A stretch of DNA of 56,446 bases from positions 1-56,446 of the IMG/VR virus record IMGVR_UViG_3300042465_007438, one strand, 5' to 3'. The notes under the pieces are model-generated. The model was not told the DNA's origin. It saw only the letters and a list, made by a program, of their open reading frames with translations, and ran no database searches. This DNA comes from a virus. Positions 1 through 10,129 of this stretch are shown here, one piece after another (position 1 is the stretch's first letter; each line of letters starts with the position of its first letter). The translations under genes were made by a program, and so were the position numbers.

Positions 1-1349
1 TCATTAGCAGCAATCGGATCCAGAGCAGGAACGTGCTTAAACTCAACGATACCAAAGCTCATACGATAGCTGATAAAGTTCGGGCCATCGAAGTACAACA
101 TTTGGTTGTCGTTACCTTTAACGTAGCGATCGTGCTCGAAGGTAAGACCCATTGCCATTACAGTGTCAAGAATTTGACCACGTACCAATTTAAGACCACC
201 CAGACCAGTACCGATAACGATTTTGTTCTGACCATACGGATCGATCTTATCTTTCAAACGACTGGTTACCCAAGCATCGAGTTTACGCAGTTGGAAATTC
301 GGAATGTTGTAGTTATAGGTCGGGCCCATATTAAGCTGGTGGAACAAACCAATCGGAAGACGAACCTGAGTAGCACCTTCTACGTCAAGTACACCACCTG
401 CACCCCACATAGCGTAGTTTTCAACGTCACGTTCTACCATACGCTTAGCAAGCATTTCCACTTCGGGAATCCAAGCTTTCTTTACAATGTCAGCTTTAAC
501 AGCCTCGGCAGCTTGTTTTGCAGACATACCTTTATCCATGTATACACTTACCGGAGACTGGCCCTGACGAGAAATATCATAGGCAGCAGAACCCGGACGC
601 AGTTGATACATTTCAATGATTTTACGGTAGTTCTGAAGGCCGATTACACATTTCTGAGAAATGCGGCTCAGAGCAGCTTCACGAGTTACTGTAAAGTGAG
701 CATTAGCAAAACCCTCACCTACGTAGTTGTAAAACTCACGGTAGCCATTGGAGAAGTTACCTACGTCGTTATACGTTTGACCGTATTCGCCGAGTACAGA
801 ACCAATCTGGAAGAAGATAGTACCTGCTTGCAGAAGTTCTTTCGGAAAGTACTTAGCCTTCTTGTTGGTCGTGTTCAAACGAACCGTGTACAGGAAACCG
901 TCACCATCACGACGAATCTCGTCGGAAGTAACATACAGTTCTACGCCACCAAACTTGTTAGCAGTAATGATAGCGGAGTTACCAAAGGTACGTTTGTTCA
1001 GTTTGATTTTAAACGTAGTACCATCGATACCGGGTTTGTCAACGCCACTTACGTCCTCAATAATATAAGTAGGCTGTTCAGCAATAGGCTGCTGCCACTT
1101 ATAGATGTGACCTTCAGAGTGAAGAAGCCGGTTTTTACCCTGACCAATGAGATCCCACATACCTGGGCGCTCCATATAGCCAGTAGTAATCCAAGGAGTG
1201 ATCATACCCAAGTCAGTAGTATCCAAAGACTTGCTGGACTCCATACGCATCAAGTGCGCAGAATCCAGGTGTGTGGTATAATCATACTCTCGAGTTTGTA
1301 GATAAATACCGTTTTGTAGAGTCAACGGTACTGCTTGAGAAGTAGTCAT
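1..1349 (-). CDS. Major capsid protein, 3' end beyond the window
   Basis: The minus frame is open from an ATG at 1349 to the left edge, about 449 codons. I translated it by hand: it begins MTTSQAVPLTLQNGIYLQTR. It has no membrane segment or enzyme motif and is the most GC-rich gene of the left operon, using a narrow codon set (GGT, CGT, GTA), as expected of an abundant protein. It lies directly after a scaffold-like gene, in the usual order terminase, portal, scaffold, capsid. The call as major capsid protein is inferred from position, size and codon bias. A long plus-strand frame over the same bases is a shadow. Confidence 0.75.
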   Translation of the reverse strand, partial: MTTSQAVPLTLQNGIYLQTREYDYTTHLDSAHLMRMESSKSLDTTDLGMITPWITTGYMERPGMWDLIGQGKNRLLHSEGHIYKWQQPIAEQPTYIIEDVSGVDKPGIDGTTFKIKLNKRTFGNSAIITANKFGGVELYVTSDEIRRDGDGFLYTVRLNTTNKKAKYFPKELLQAGTIFFQIGSVLGEYGQTYNDVGNFSNGYREFYNYVGEGFANAHFTVTREAALSRISQKCVIGLQNYRKIIEMYQLRPGSAAYDISRQGQSPVSVYMDKGMSAKQAAEAVKADIVKKAWIPEVEMLAKRMVERDVENYAMWGAGGVLDVEGATQVRLPIGLFHQLNMGPTYNYNIPNFQLRKLDAWVTSRLKDKIDPYGQNKIVIGTGLGGLKLVRGQILDTVMAMGLTFEHDRYVKGNDNQMLYFDGPNFISYRMSFGIVEFKHVPALDPIAAN

Positions 1350-1373
1350 AATTTTGTTATTTATTTAAGTTTG

Positions 1374-2525
1374 TTAGATTTTTAGGTTCCATTTGATATT
1401 AGGCTTTTCTTGAGGTTTAGATTCGCCTTTACTTTCTACACCTTTGATTTTTCCGTATTTGTGCTCTTGAATAAACTTCTTTGTTTCTGTAGTCTTAACT
1501 TTGTTAGCGTAAGCTTTTTCAAACTTTTCCGGATCAGTAAGCAAAAGAGTTGCAAGTGCCAGATTTTCCAAAGAGCCTTTTGGATCATACTTGTTATAAA
1601 ACACAATAGCTTCCATTGGACTCATTAAAGCTTTTCGGTTTCCATGCGTAGTTACTTCAATTTCATCAGAAGTAAGTATAGTATGAATTCTGGCGGCTTC
1701 TTCTTTACTAAGTGGAATATCTCCTACTTTTCCTTTTTTAAACACATCAATCAATCGGCTAGAGAAATCTTCTTTTACTTGTGCTTCCATGTTCTTCAAA
1801 TATCGCTGTTGTTCTTCTTTGTACTTTGCAATTTCTTCTGCCGCTTTGTCAAGCTTAGGCTTAATCATTTTAGCTTCTTTTTCCAACAGCCCGGCTTCAC
1901 GAAGATTACTAATTTTTTCTTCCACTTCATCCGGGGTAAATCCTTCTTTTCCACGATACCATTCACGTAAGATCTTTTCTTGTCCGACAGTATCTGTAGC
2001 ACTCAGATCTTTAATCGTATTTTCAGCTAACAAAGTCTGCAGATAATAAGTAAGCTGAGACTTGTCTTTTGAATTCATATCAAACTCCAGAATTCTCCGA
2101 GTAGTATCAGAAATAGTTTCAAAAAACTCTTCAAACTCTTCCTGTACTTTTTTCTCAATGTTGTGCTCCAGCAATTTTACAAAAACTTCTTCATCTGCAT
2201 CTTGATCAGGATCAAATCCTTCGTAAGCTTCAGTGATAATGTTTTTTTCTGCAAGGAAGTTCACAAGTGCTGTTAGTCCTTCCGGTTCTTCATCCTCTGA
2301 TCCTTCAGTCTTTCCTAAAGAGATTTCAGCAGGTTTGTCAGTTGTTTTGGTTTCTGCAGGTTTCGTTTCTTCTGCCGGTTTTTCTTCTGATTTAGATTCC
2401 GGCTTAGAATCTTCTATTGCAGAAGCATCATCAACTGGAGTTCCAATATTAGAAAAATCAAGACTGACCAGACTTGCAAATTCTTTATCGGAAATTTCAG
2501 TTGGGTTTTGAAAATTAATGTCCAT
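1374..2525 (-). CDS. Head scaffolding protein (probable)
   Basis: 383 aa. Residues 25-85 are very acidic and rich in E, K, P and T; residues 110-285 are charged and predicted helical or coiled-coil; the C-terminus is basic (residues 345-383). This profile of a disordered acidic N-terminus, helical middle and basic tail is typical of phage internal scaffolds, which bind capsid protein and leave or are cleaved during head maturation. It lies between portal (73 bases upstream) and capsid (24 bases downstream). No protease motif was seen. Function is inferred from composition and order. Confidence 0.65.
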   Translation of the reverse strand: MDINFQNPTEISDKEFASLVSLDFSNIGTPVDDASAIEDSKPESKSEEKPAEETKPAETKTTDKPAEISLGKTEGSEDEEPEGLTALVNFLAEKNIITEAYEGFDPDQDADEEVFVKLLEHNIEKKVQEEFEEFFETISDTTRRILEFDMNSKDKSQLTYYLQTLLAENTIKDLSATDTVGQEKILREWYRGKEGFTPDEVEEKISNLREAGLLEKEAKMIKPKLDKAAEEIAKYKEEQQRYLKNMEAQVKEDFSSRLIDVFKKGKVGDIPLSKEEAARIHTILTSDEIEVTTHGNRKALMSPMEAIVFYNKYDPKGSLENLALATLLLTDPEKFEKAYANKVKTTETKKFIQEHKYGKIKGVESKGESKPQEKPNIKWNLKI

Positions 2526-2598
2526 ACTAAATTACTATGTTTGGTTAATAAATTACGTATTTTTCTAGCAATAATATAAATTTAAAGACACACCATAA

Positions 2599-5292
2599 TT
2601 ATGGTTTATTTTCTTTAGCTATTTCCAGTGCAATTCGAGACTTTTCTAAGTCAGCTATAATCTTATCTCTTTGTACTTGAAGTTTCTCTCTTTCCAGTTG
2701 AGACTTTTGACTATTACCTTCTTGTTGCATTCTTCGTTTCTCTAAAACTTCTTGAGCTTTAGAAGCTTTTTGTTCTGCAGCTGCGTTCATTTTCATATAA
2801 TACTCCTGCTCTTTGAGTTGTCTGTCTCTCAAGTTAGAAAGTTCTTCTGCTCCTCCTCCTTCTGAGAATTGAGACTGTCCTATCACTTTAATCTCTGCAA
2901 TTCGTACTTCATGTTCACGATCAAGTTCTCGCTGACGTGCTTCTTCTGCAAGCTTAGCATCAAGTTGTTCTTTCTGTTTGTTCAGAAGTTCCATCTGTTG
3001 CTGCTGTTGCATTTGAGCCTGCTGTTCTTGTTGAACAGTTTTATCTACTATGTTTTGTTTTAACTTATCGTAGATCTCAGCTACCGATTTAGAAGATAGG
3101 ATACCAATCTTGTCTAGCGCATCAGATCCCATTGTATTGTCATTTAACGCTAGCTGCTTGATAGTTTCAAGGACAATGTTTTCATCCATTCCTGAGGTCA
3201 CGTAGACCCCTAGATCGTGAATTAAAAGATCAGAAGGAATAGAGAACACAACTCTTTCTGCTTCATCATTGACAAACATTTGTTCTACTTGGTTATTCTT
3301 TAAAGCAAGATAACGAGCAAATTCAAGCATCGTATACCTTGCAAGTTCCATCGTTTGTAAATGTTCGTCATACAGATGCTTTAATTGAGTGATAGATCGG
3401 TTAATTCCCTGTGCTACTCCCATTGCAGTTTCGCTGGGAGAAATATCTCCAAGAAGTTGAGGTGATACACCTACCTGCATAAGACATTCATTCTTGCATA
3501 TCTCTGCAATCTTAGCTTTTTCTATTACTTCTGCTGTAACTGTAAGATCTACAAGTTGACCGTAGCCTCCCGTAGCAGAAAGAGTAGACTGACCTGTATT
3601 TAAAGGAGAAGAATCAATAGGAGCTATTTTTACATCTCGAGCCGTAAGAGCAAACTTAAGCATATTATTAGGCCCCCACTCTTCTCCCATAGTTTCTTTT
3701 GGAATCACATTGTGATTCATAGCATAAAACTTACCTATCTCTCCTTTTAACAGCTGGTCGTTCCTGTTCCACAAATAGTTATAGAATACTTGCCACGGTT
3801 TACATTTATCTACAACAGAAAGAATCTCGTTATATCGATTTGTAGCAGGGCCTCCATGAACTGGAATACTTGAACCGTAACGCTGTCCTCTTTTCGCTAT
3901 TTGAACTGGAAACTTCTCAAGTACTACAAAAATATCATCTGAATTATCCGGGTTAGGATTTACCGACAAGTTAATCTTTACGCATCTCCAGACTTCATTA
4001 ATGTAAAACCACTCTAAGTGCTCACCTTCAATTAAAGTAATTTCATTTTTCTCTTTGATTACTTCTGTGTTATACTTAGGCTTGTAAGAAATCTGATAAG
4101 AATCGTCTACTATTGTGTTATAGGTTTCTCCTTGAGTTCTAATAGTAAGCTTTCCTAACTTTCGTGGTACTTGAAGATACATATTAGTAACTTGTACCAG
4201 ACGCTCCTTATATTCTCCTCCTCTGTAATAAGTGTCTTTATATTTAGAGTCATTTGCCAGCTCTTTAAAAGCAAGGAAATTCTGAGCTGCTTCCAGATCT
4301 CCCGGAGTATCCAGATTGTACCGAGAAGGAGTATCAATGGTTAGCAGGGTTCTATAGTGCGTGTGGAGATTCTGAAGCTTCTCTATGTCTTGTTCAGTAA
4401 GTTTTGTACCAAATCTGGAAATAATATTTAGAGGAGATTCATATTCAAACCACGTAAACATTACAGCCTCACTAATATCATCGGTATAAGGAGATCTCAA
4501 ATAAGCGCAGTACCGAGGGTCAAGAACTTCAGGTTTATAGTCTGCATCATACAAGTTAATGTGAATAAAAGGAAGATCTGTTACAATTTTGTTTCTTAAC
4601 AGTTCCTTTTCGACATTTTTCATCTTGAATCGTTTCTCATCTAATTCAAGTTGATTATTTGCCCACTGCTCTACTGCTAGTCTGTAAGTCTTTTGGTAGT
4701 ATTTTTGAACTTGAGGGAGTTTTTCAAATAACTCCATTTGTTGTTGATAGACATCCGGTTGTTCTGGAGTAATACCTTGCTGAGAAAGACTTTGTTCATA
4801 CTGAAGCCTAATGGGCTGAAGCAGCATTTCTCTAATAGTGTTGTTCTTCTCCTCAATAATCTGATTAATAGCCTCTCTGTTCACCGCGAGGGCTGAAAAC
4901 TTAATGTACTGTTTAGATCTTTCTCCTACCAGTGTGTTAACAATGTTAGGAATAATAGGGTAAAACTTTAACTCATAATCAAGCTTTTCCCCTCCTAGCA
5001 TAGACAGTTCTACTTCATATTCAGACTCATCGGGAATGTAATCGGAAGAATCAATAATACCTGCTGCTAAGTTGAACTTCTTAGTTATTACGTCTCTTTG
5101 CTTATTGATCTGTTGACGAGCAATCCATTCATAATAGTAAACAAGTTCTTTTATACGTTTAAAATCGTCTTCCCGCTTCATTTCTTCGGAAAGAACAAAC
5201 GATATATCCAACCCGTCCTGAGAAATTCTAGTTCCAGGAATTACTTTTTTAGGTAACCCAGGTTGTACACCTAATTGTGGGGTCTTTGCCAT
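2599..5292 (-). CDS. Portal protein
   Basis: 897 aa, long for a portal but usual for large Bacteroidota phages. The portal ring sits at one head vertex, carries the packaging motor and passes DNA. Residues 1-700 form the mixed alpha/beta body; residues 730-897 are a highly charged Q/E/K-rich helical tail with a run of glutamines near 745-755, like the long C-terminal helices of portal barrels. It sits 32 bases after TerL and before the scaffold gene. No enzymatic motifs. The call rests on size, the coiled-coil tail and order. Confidence 0.75.
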   Translation of the reverse strand: MAKTPQLGVQPGLPKKVIPGTRISQDGLDISFVLSEEMKREDDFKRIKELVYYYEWIARQQINKQRDVITKKFNLAAGIIDSSDYIPDESEYEVELSMLGGEKLDYELKFYPIIPNIVNTLVGERSKQYIKFSALAVNREAINQIIEEKNNTIREMLLQPIRLQYEQSLSQQGITPEQPDVYQQQMELFEKLPQVQKYYQKTYRLAVEQWANNQLELDEKRFKMKNVEKELLRNKIVTDLPFIHINLYDADYKPEVLDPRYCAYLRSPYTDDISEAVMFTWFEYESPLNIISRFGTKLTEQDIEKLQNLHTHYRTLLTIDTPSRYNLDTPGDLEAAQNFLAFKELANDSKYKDTYYRGGEYKERLVQVTNMYLQVPRKLGKLTIRTQGETYNTIVDDSYQISYKPKYNTEVIKEKNEITLIEGEHLEWFYINEVWRCVKINLSVNPNPDNSDDIFVVLEKFPVQIAKRGQRYGSSIPVHGGPATNRYNEILSVVDKCKPWQVFYNYLWNRNDQLLKGEIGKFYAMNHNVIPKETMGEEWGPNNMLKFALTARDVKIAPIDSSPLNTGQSTLSATGGYGQLVDLTVTAEVIEKAKIAEICKNECLMQVGVSPQLLGDISPSETAMGVAQGINRSITQLKHLYDEHLQTMELARYTMLEFARYLALKNNQVEQMFVNDEAERVVFSIPSDLLIHDLGVYVTSGMDENIVLETIKQLALNDNTMGSDALDKIGILSSKSVAEIYDKLKQNIVDKTVQQEQQAQMQQQQQMELLNKQKEQLDAKLAEEARQRELDREHEVRIAEIKVIGQSQFSEGGGAEELSNLRDRQLKEQEYYMKMNAAAEQKASKAQEVLEKRRMQQEGNSQKSQLEREKLQVQRDKIIADLEKSRIALEIAKENKP

Positions 5293-5324
5293 ATTAATAA
5301 ATTAAGTGCGTAATATAATAAAAT

Positions 5325-7478
5325 TTATTTATTCTTTGTGAATGGAGAACCTAATTTTTTTTGTTGCATCATAGGTCTGGAACTAAACTGGCTGGGTAGT
5401 TTTACTAACCGACTGGGTTTGTTTGGTTCTTCGTACCCGTGCCTGACTGACTGTACCATATGTTTATTATGATAACTTTCTGCTGCTAACAGAGCTAGCA
5501 TAAAAGACACCAATGAGTCTGTGTTAAGTTTAGGAGTCCATCTTAGCATCTCTTGTAAAAGTCGTCTGTCTTTTATTCGAGAAACACCGTAAATAGTTTT
5601 TGATTCTCCTGTCTCTAGGTCAAACTCATCTGCAATAGGTTCTTCGCAATATAACACTGTTTTTTCCAATGCTCTTTTTTTAAACTCACCTTCCATCCTT
5701 ACTCCAATTTCATCTCTGATTGTAGAGTTAGGCATCATTTCAGTTACTGCAGTTAGTTCTCTTCTTCTAAATAAAAGTCTGGATTTACCTTTTCGTATAA
5801 CCCATTCTATAAAATCTTTAACGTTAGATTCCACTGCTACTCTGGCATTATAAAACTCTATTAAGTCTAAACATACCTGATAAGTCTCAGTTGCTTTTTT
5901 ATGTCGTCCTACATAAGAAGCTACAGGGTAGCCTTGAAGGACTTGTCCGTTTCTTTCATGAGTACACATATATATCGTGATGGCCATAAGCGACTTTGAA
6001 GTCTCTGTATCTAAGTTATAAATAGGGTCAACTCCTGCTACGTAAAGCCCAAAGGGAGGCGCATCTACAGGGAACTCGTAAATAATTACAGCTCCTCTGT
6101 TATCTTTCTTAGGATCAGGTTTAATTGAGTAAACAGGAGGATCGGTAGAGAATTTATGATACACCTTTCCTTTTGAATCCCTGTGTAATTCTACTACAAT
6201 GTCTTTATCTTTTAGGAGTTTTAGTTGCTGCTCCTTAAGTAGCTGGGTAGGAAAGATGTTATTCTCCCTTTGATCAAAAGCATCTTGTACTGTTCTGGGA
6301 TGTTGAGACTTCCACAACTTGTAAGAAGACTCATCTTTTTCTTTTTGTCTTTCTTCTTCTAAAGCAAGAAAGTCCAACGCCTGTTGAATGTTAGAATTAC
6401 CGTTTATGTCATAGCATTTAACTACCTGCCCTGAGTGCTCATCTTTATAAATGTAGTTCCACTCATCAGGAAAAAAGAATCCTATATCATCTCCAGAGCC
6501 TGAGAACACATCTTTTACTGATTTAATAGAATAAGCTTTAGGATTAAGAATGAACTCCTGAAGATCTTCTGCATCTTTAAGTTCCCCTACTGCTCCAGCC
6601 GCTACAAACATCCCTGTCTTTACACCGCCCAGTTTAATGTTCGGGTCGACATACCCTTTTACCTTTTTAAGATTTTGGTAAATACCCGCTTCTGTAGCGT
6701 ATATTTCTAACGCCGCACCTCCTACCGCCTTGGAAAAGTTCTTTTTAGTAGTAGCTCCTTTGATTCTACTTTTGTTACCTTTGGTTACTTTCTTCTTATC
6801 TAAAGATCCTATTGTCACCTCGATCTTTTGTTCCCAGTTTAATGTTTCATCAGGAGAAAAAGGTCTGTACCAGCCTGTATGTTCATTTAAATGATCTCGG
6901 TAATTCTGAAGAATACCCCATTCTCCTAAGACATACTCTTCTTCAAAGCCTACTATTTTAAGAGTTGCTCTTGTCCCAAACCACACTCTTCTTAACAGTC
7001 GAGCTACGTGATATAGACTTATACCTTTTTGGCGAGCTTTTACGCACGCTCCATCTATATCTTCTAACCAAGCTAATTGATAGTATAAATCGTAATGATA
7101 GTGACCATCCCAAATCTCAGGGAAGTCAGTGTTCATTTTAACTTTGTCAAAAATAGGAGTGTAGTTCCAAAACCAATAAAGATCCGGACTTATCCAGTAG
7201 TCATCTATAATAATTCCCTGAGTACACTTTCGCCTTTCGATCAACCAAAACTCTTTGTACTCCTTAGACTTAGGATGATAGTCAGTATACCTTTTATCTT
7301 TTTGAAACTTTTTAGCAGCCTGAATCCAATGTTCCGTATTTTTAAAATTGTACTTTCCTGGAAACTTAAAGCACGACTTTACAAAATTGTACCAATCAGG
7401 ATAAGTATCAAATGTCCTTTTAGACCACTCTTTAGTGCTGGTATTAAACGATAAAATAGTAAAAGGTTGAAATATCAT
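5325..7478 (-). CDS. terL: Terminase large subunit
   Basis: 717 aa, somewhat long for the family. It is the ATPase-nuclease motor that cuts concatemeric DNA and pumps it into the head. Visible parts: a Walker A-like segment ARQKGIS at residues 148-154 after the hydrophobic start of the ATPase core, an acidic Walker B-type stretch near 256-263, and the RNase H-like nuclease with GVDPI (D484), an acidic VAVESN near 547-552 and NTDSLVSF near 670. Its ATG overlaps the preceding stop by four bases (ATGA), so translation is probably coupled to the TerS candidate. The C-terminus is basic and low in complexity. Confidence 0.92.
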   Translation of the reverse strand: MIFQPFTILSFNTSTKEWSKRTFDTYPDWYNFVKSCFKFPGKYNFKNTEHWIQAAKKFQKDKRYTDYHPKSKEYKEFWLIERRKCTQGIIIDDYWISPDLYWFWNYTPIFDKVKMNTDFPEIWDGHYHYDLYYQLAWLEDIDGACVKARQKGISLYHVARLLRRVWFGTRATLKIVGFEEEYVLGEWGILQNYRDHLNEHTGWYRPFSPDETLNWEQKIEVTIGSLDKKKVTKGNKSRIKGATTKKNFSKAVGGAALEIYATEAGIYQNLKKVKGYVDPNIKLGGVKTGMFVAAGAVGELKDAEDLQEFILNPKAYSIKSVKDVFSGSGDDIGFFFPDEWNYIYKDEHSGQVVKCYDINGNSNIQQALDFLALEEERQKEKDESSYKLWKSQHPRTVQDAFDQRENNIFPTQLLKEQQLKLLKDKDIVVELHRDSKGKVYHKFSTDPPVYSIKPDPKKDNRGAVIIYEFPVDAPPFGLYVAGVDPIYNLDTETSKSLMAITIYMCTHERNGQVLQGYPVASYVGRHKKATETYQVCLDLIEFYNARVAVESNVKDFIEWVIRKGKSRLLFRRRELTAVTEMMPNSTIRDEIGVRMEGEFKKRALEKTVLYCEEPIADEFDLETGESKTIYGVSRIKDRRLLQEMLRWTPKLNTDSLVSFMLALLAAESYHNKHMVQSVRHGYEEPNKPSRLVKLPSQFSSRPMMQQKKLGSPFTKNK

Positions 7479-8008
7479 ACTTCGTCGTAATAGTTATCGT
7501 CAGCATCTTCATCAACTGCTGAACGTACACCTGCACGGTTTCTTTGTACTTCTTGTTTATAAGCGGTTTCTGCTTCTTGGTAAGCTTTGATAATCGAAGT
7601 AAGAGACTTTAAAGCATTTACTACTTGTGTGAAATTGCCGTCTCTTCCGTCTGTAATCGACGCATTATTTAAATAGTCAGATACATTCTCTACTGCTGAT
7701 TTAGCGCCGTCTAAAAGCCTCCTGATAGGCGAATAATAAAGTTCTTCGCACCTTTTAATAGCATTAATCATTACTATGTCAGTAGGATGATAAGCCACCG
7801 GAGGAAAGTCCTTTAATACTTGAGATTCTCTTTCAAGTTGAGAGTAATTTAAATAAGGAGATTCAGGATCCCACATTGCCCATAAATATTGAAAAGGGGA
7901 TACGTCTCTAGACGTATCCCACAGTTCTTTAAATTCAGGAATGCTTAATATAGATTCGTCAATCACAACCTTATCATCAAATACCGTAATTATTTTTGGT
8001 AAACTCAT
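7475..8008 (-). CDS. Small terminase subunit candidate
   Basis: 177 aa, ATGA-coupled both to TerL downstream and to the gene upstream. The middle (residues 75-150) is helical; the C-terminus is strongly acidic (DEDADD then YYDEV). Terminase small subunits recognise DNA and usually lie just before TerL, and an acidic tail could contact TerL. No helix-turn-helix can be identified by eye, so it may instead be another head-assembly protein. Confidence 0.45.
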   Translation of the reverse strand: MSLPKIITVFDDKVVIDESILSIPEFKELWDTSRDVSPFQYLWAMWDPESPYLNYSQLERESQVLKDFPPVAYHPTDIVMINAIKRCEELYYSPIRRLLDGAKSAVENVSDYLNNASITDGRDGNFTQVVNALKSLTSIIKAYQEAETAYKQEVQRNRAGVRSAVDEDADDNYYDEV

Positions 8009-8406
8009 AGAATTGTAATACCAAGTGTTTTAAGAATATTAAACCATTCGTCTTGCTCTACTTTAATGTTAATAGTCTCTGCCTGTCCTGATGAAACACT
8101 GACAATAGAAGCAGATACAATATTTACATCATGCGAATTATCTTTCTCAAACACCCAATCTCGAATTACTGTGTCAGTCATGTTCATATAGACTTTCATG
8201 TAACTGGTATTTTCTCCCGGATGTTTTGGTTCAGTAGGCTTTGGTTCTCCTCGTAGAAGATTTATGTCTTGAGAATCCTCCCACATTTTCAAATCATCCT
8301 GATATTCTTCCAGATCTTGCTGGTATTTTTGAATTTCTTCTGCAGTAATTTTTGCAGTCAATATTTCTAACTCCATGAAAACATCCTCGCATACTTTTTT
8401 ACTCAT
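8005..8406 (-). CDS. Hypothetical protein of the packaging operon
   Basis: 133 aa starting MSKKVCEDVF. I chose the ATG at 8406 because it overlaps the stop of the nuclease gene by eight bases (ATGAGTAA), which fits coupled translation; an upstream ATG at 8475 lies deep inside the nuclease. Residues 20-50 are Glu/Gln-rich and helical, then comes a proline-rich link and a beta-rich C-terminal half. No family recognised. Confidence 0.6.
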   Translation of the reverse strand: MSKKVCEDVFMELEILTAKITAEEIQKYQQDLEEYQDDLKMWEDSQDINLLRGEPKPTEPKHPGENTSYMKVYMNMTDTVIRDWVFEKDNSHDVNIVSASIVSVSSGQAETINIKVEQDEWFNILKTLGITIL

Positions 8407-10129
8407 TATTTTGTTTTTTAAACCAGTTAAGAATAGTATGAGCTTCCTTCTTTTTGTACTCGATAGGATACTCAATTACATTGACACACTCATTGTTCTC
8501 ATTTAGTATTGCGTGGTATATTTTAAGTTCCTTACAAGTAAATCCAAACTGCTCAAGCATATAAGCATACAAAGAAAGCTGAAGAGTGTAGTGCATTCCC
8601 GAGCAGTCTTCTAAATGCTGAACTGGAGAATTCATCATTACAGGCTTTCTCTCTTTAGAGATCTTGTCAAATCGCTTAAAAGACTCAAATTTAAGCTCTT
8701 GGTTTGTATTATGAGTAGGTAGATAATTTCTAGTAACTAAATAAGTATGCAGCGGGCTTTCTACAGCTATACAAATTGTAGGAATCGTATCTACTTTGTC
8801 AATTGACTTTATATACCTATGTTTTGACTTATAGAAACTAACATCAACCATTAGGGAATCATAGTCCTCATTCCTAGTTAAAAAGGGGGATTCTTTCATT
8901 GTAAAGGAAATACTAAAAGCTTCTATATTACTTTTACCAAATCCGGACGTTTTATATGGCATAACTGTAGGTTTTTCTCCCAAGCTAAACAAGATACTAC
9001 ACAACGCTTCTACCTGCCATTTTTTTGTAGTGTTCATAACACATCTTTTTCTAGTACGATTAAACGAACCATCTGTGTCCATAAATCCTCTCAGTAAATC
9101 CAGTCTCTGTTGTCTAGAACCCTTCAAGTACATATCCGGAAGATGTTTATTGTTTAATACACCCATCTCCTTTAGTTTGGTACGAAGCCCTATAATGGTT
9201 TTTATTTGAGCTTTACCACTTCCTCCTTGGGAAATATCGTTTCCTAATATGTAACCTCTAATTTCAATTTCTTTCCATAATTTACTATTCATGTTTGTAA
9301 TAGAGCCTGATGCTGCTGCCCCATCTCCTAACCAGCATCCGAATACATACGGATCTATTGGGAGATCCGCTTCAGGTAAATTAAGTGCTGCATTTTTGAT
9401 TGTCAACTTTTTTCCTTTACAGTCATAGTGTTCCATTATTTCTTTAGTTGTCATCACTTTCTCCACAGGTACCTTTTTATAGGTATAACTTGTAATCAAC
9501 CATTTGTGGTCTTCATCGCAAACTACTTCTTCATTTGTATCAAATTTGATTTTATAGCAAGGGTTATAATGTACATCAGATTTTGCTTTGACTTTTGTCA
9601 AACATCCTTGCCCATCAAATATTTCATCTCCTACTACTAAATCTTTGATAAGTTTAAATCCTACCTTAGTAGGTACTTCAGTATCTAAGGGGAATCCTTT
9701 GTAATCTCCTAAAAAGAAAGTCTTATCTTCATAAATCTCTACGATGTCTGCAGTTCCTACCGCATTATGAAGTAAGGAATATACGATTAGTTCAGGATAA
9801 ACACCCGGAGTAAGAGACTTGAGATCAAATGATTGTTTAAGTCCATTCTCTCTTACAATAGCAGGAACAGCTCCTTTTTTAGCCAAAGCTTCTTTTTCTT
9901 TTTCAAGGTGAAAAGCAGTCCCGCGCTCCTGACTTTTAATCTTCTTATCTTCCCACTCTTTTAAGATCTCTTCTTTGGTTATTCCTCTTTCTTTAGCTTT
10001 CTTTTCCGCCCAATAGTCAGCATCGAATTTCTCTTTAAGTAAAGAGATAATCGTACTTACTGAAGTAAGCTTCATATCAGGAGCAGATTCTACTGTGTAC
10101 TTGTGTACCTCTTCGTTAAATAAGATCAT
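8399..10129 (-). CDS. PD-(D/E)XK nuclease (Cas4/RecB-like) with an in-frame intein
   Basis: The precursor is 576 aa from the ATG at 10129, which overlaps the preceding stop as ATGA; an earlier ATG at 10159 would overlap by 34 bases. The extein is residues 1-144 plus 475-576, about 246 aa when joined, usual for phage Cas4/RecB-type exonucleases. The join restores the core: GTADIVEIY, then FLGDYK followed by TNQELK, in which D and K of the D-x-K motif bind metal. Downstream QLSLYAYMLEQ matches the Q-x3-Y helix of this superfamily. It probably processes DNA ends in recombination or packaging; host defence evasion is possible. Confidence 0.85.
   Translation of the reverse strand: MILFNEEVHKYTVESAPDMKLTSVSTIISLLKEKFDADYWAEKKAKERGITKEEILKEWEDKKIKSQERGTAFHLEKEKEALAKKGAVPAIVRENGLKQSFDLKSLTPGVYPELIVYSLLHNAVGTADIVEIYEDKTFFLGDYKGFPLDTEVPTKVGFKLIKDLVVGDEIFDGQGCLTKVKAKSDVHYNPCYKIKFDTNEEVVCDEDHKWLITSYTYKKVPVEKVMTTKEIMEHYDCKGKKLTIKNAALNLPEADLPIDPYVFGCWLGDGAAASGSITNMNSKLWKEIEIRGYILGNDISQGGSGKAQIKTIIGLRTKLKEMGVLNNKHLPDMYLKGSRQQRLDLLRGFMDTDGSFNRTRKRCVMNTTKKWQVEALCSILFSLGEKPTVMPYKTSGFGKSNIEAFSISFTMKESPFLTRNEDYDSLMVDVSFYKSKHRYIKSIDKVDTIPTICIAVESPLHTYLVTRNYLPTHNTNQELKFESFKRFDKISKERKPVMMNSPVQHLEDCSGMHYTLQLSLYAYMLEQFGFTCKELKIYHAILNENNECVNVIEYPIEYKKKEAHTILNWFKKQNNE
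8708..9697 (-). mobile_element. Class 3-type intein with LAGLIDADG endonuclease
   Basis: 330 aa, inserted between K and T of the nuclease metal-binding motif. Block A reads GFPLDTEVPTKVGF, so residue 1 is Gly rather than Cys or Ser. Block B has HKW, block F has ICIAVESPLH with Cys at the position usually Asp, and block G reads NYLPTHN followed by Thr. These give the W, C and T residues that define class 3 inteins, in which the block F Cys starts splicing. The endonuclease domain shows FGCWLGDGA and LLRGFMDTDGSFN, the two LAGLIDADG motifs. Excision joins FLGDYK to TNQELK. The class is inferred from motifs. Confidence 0.85.

Noticed and set aside
33-1301. Long plus-strand frame of 422 codons
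   Set aside because: It is antisense to the capsid gene, whose minus frame has codon bias, operon position and sensible composition; the plus translation looks random.
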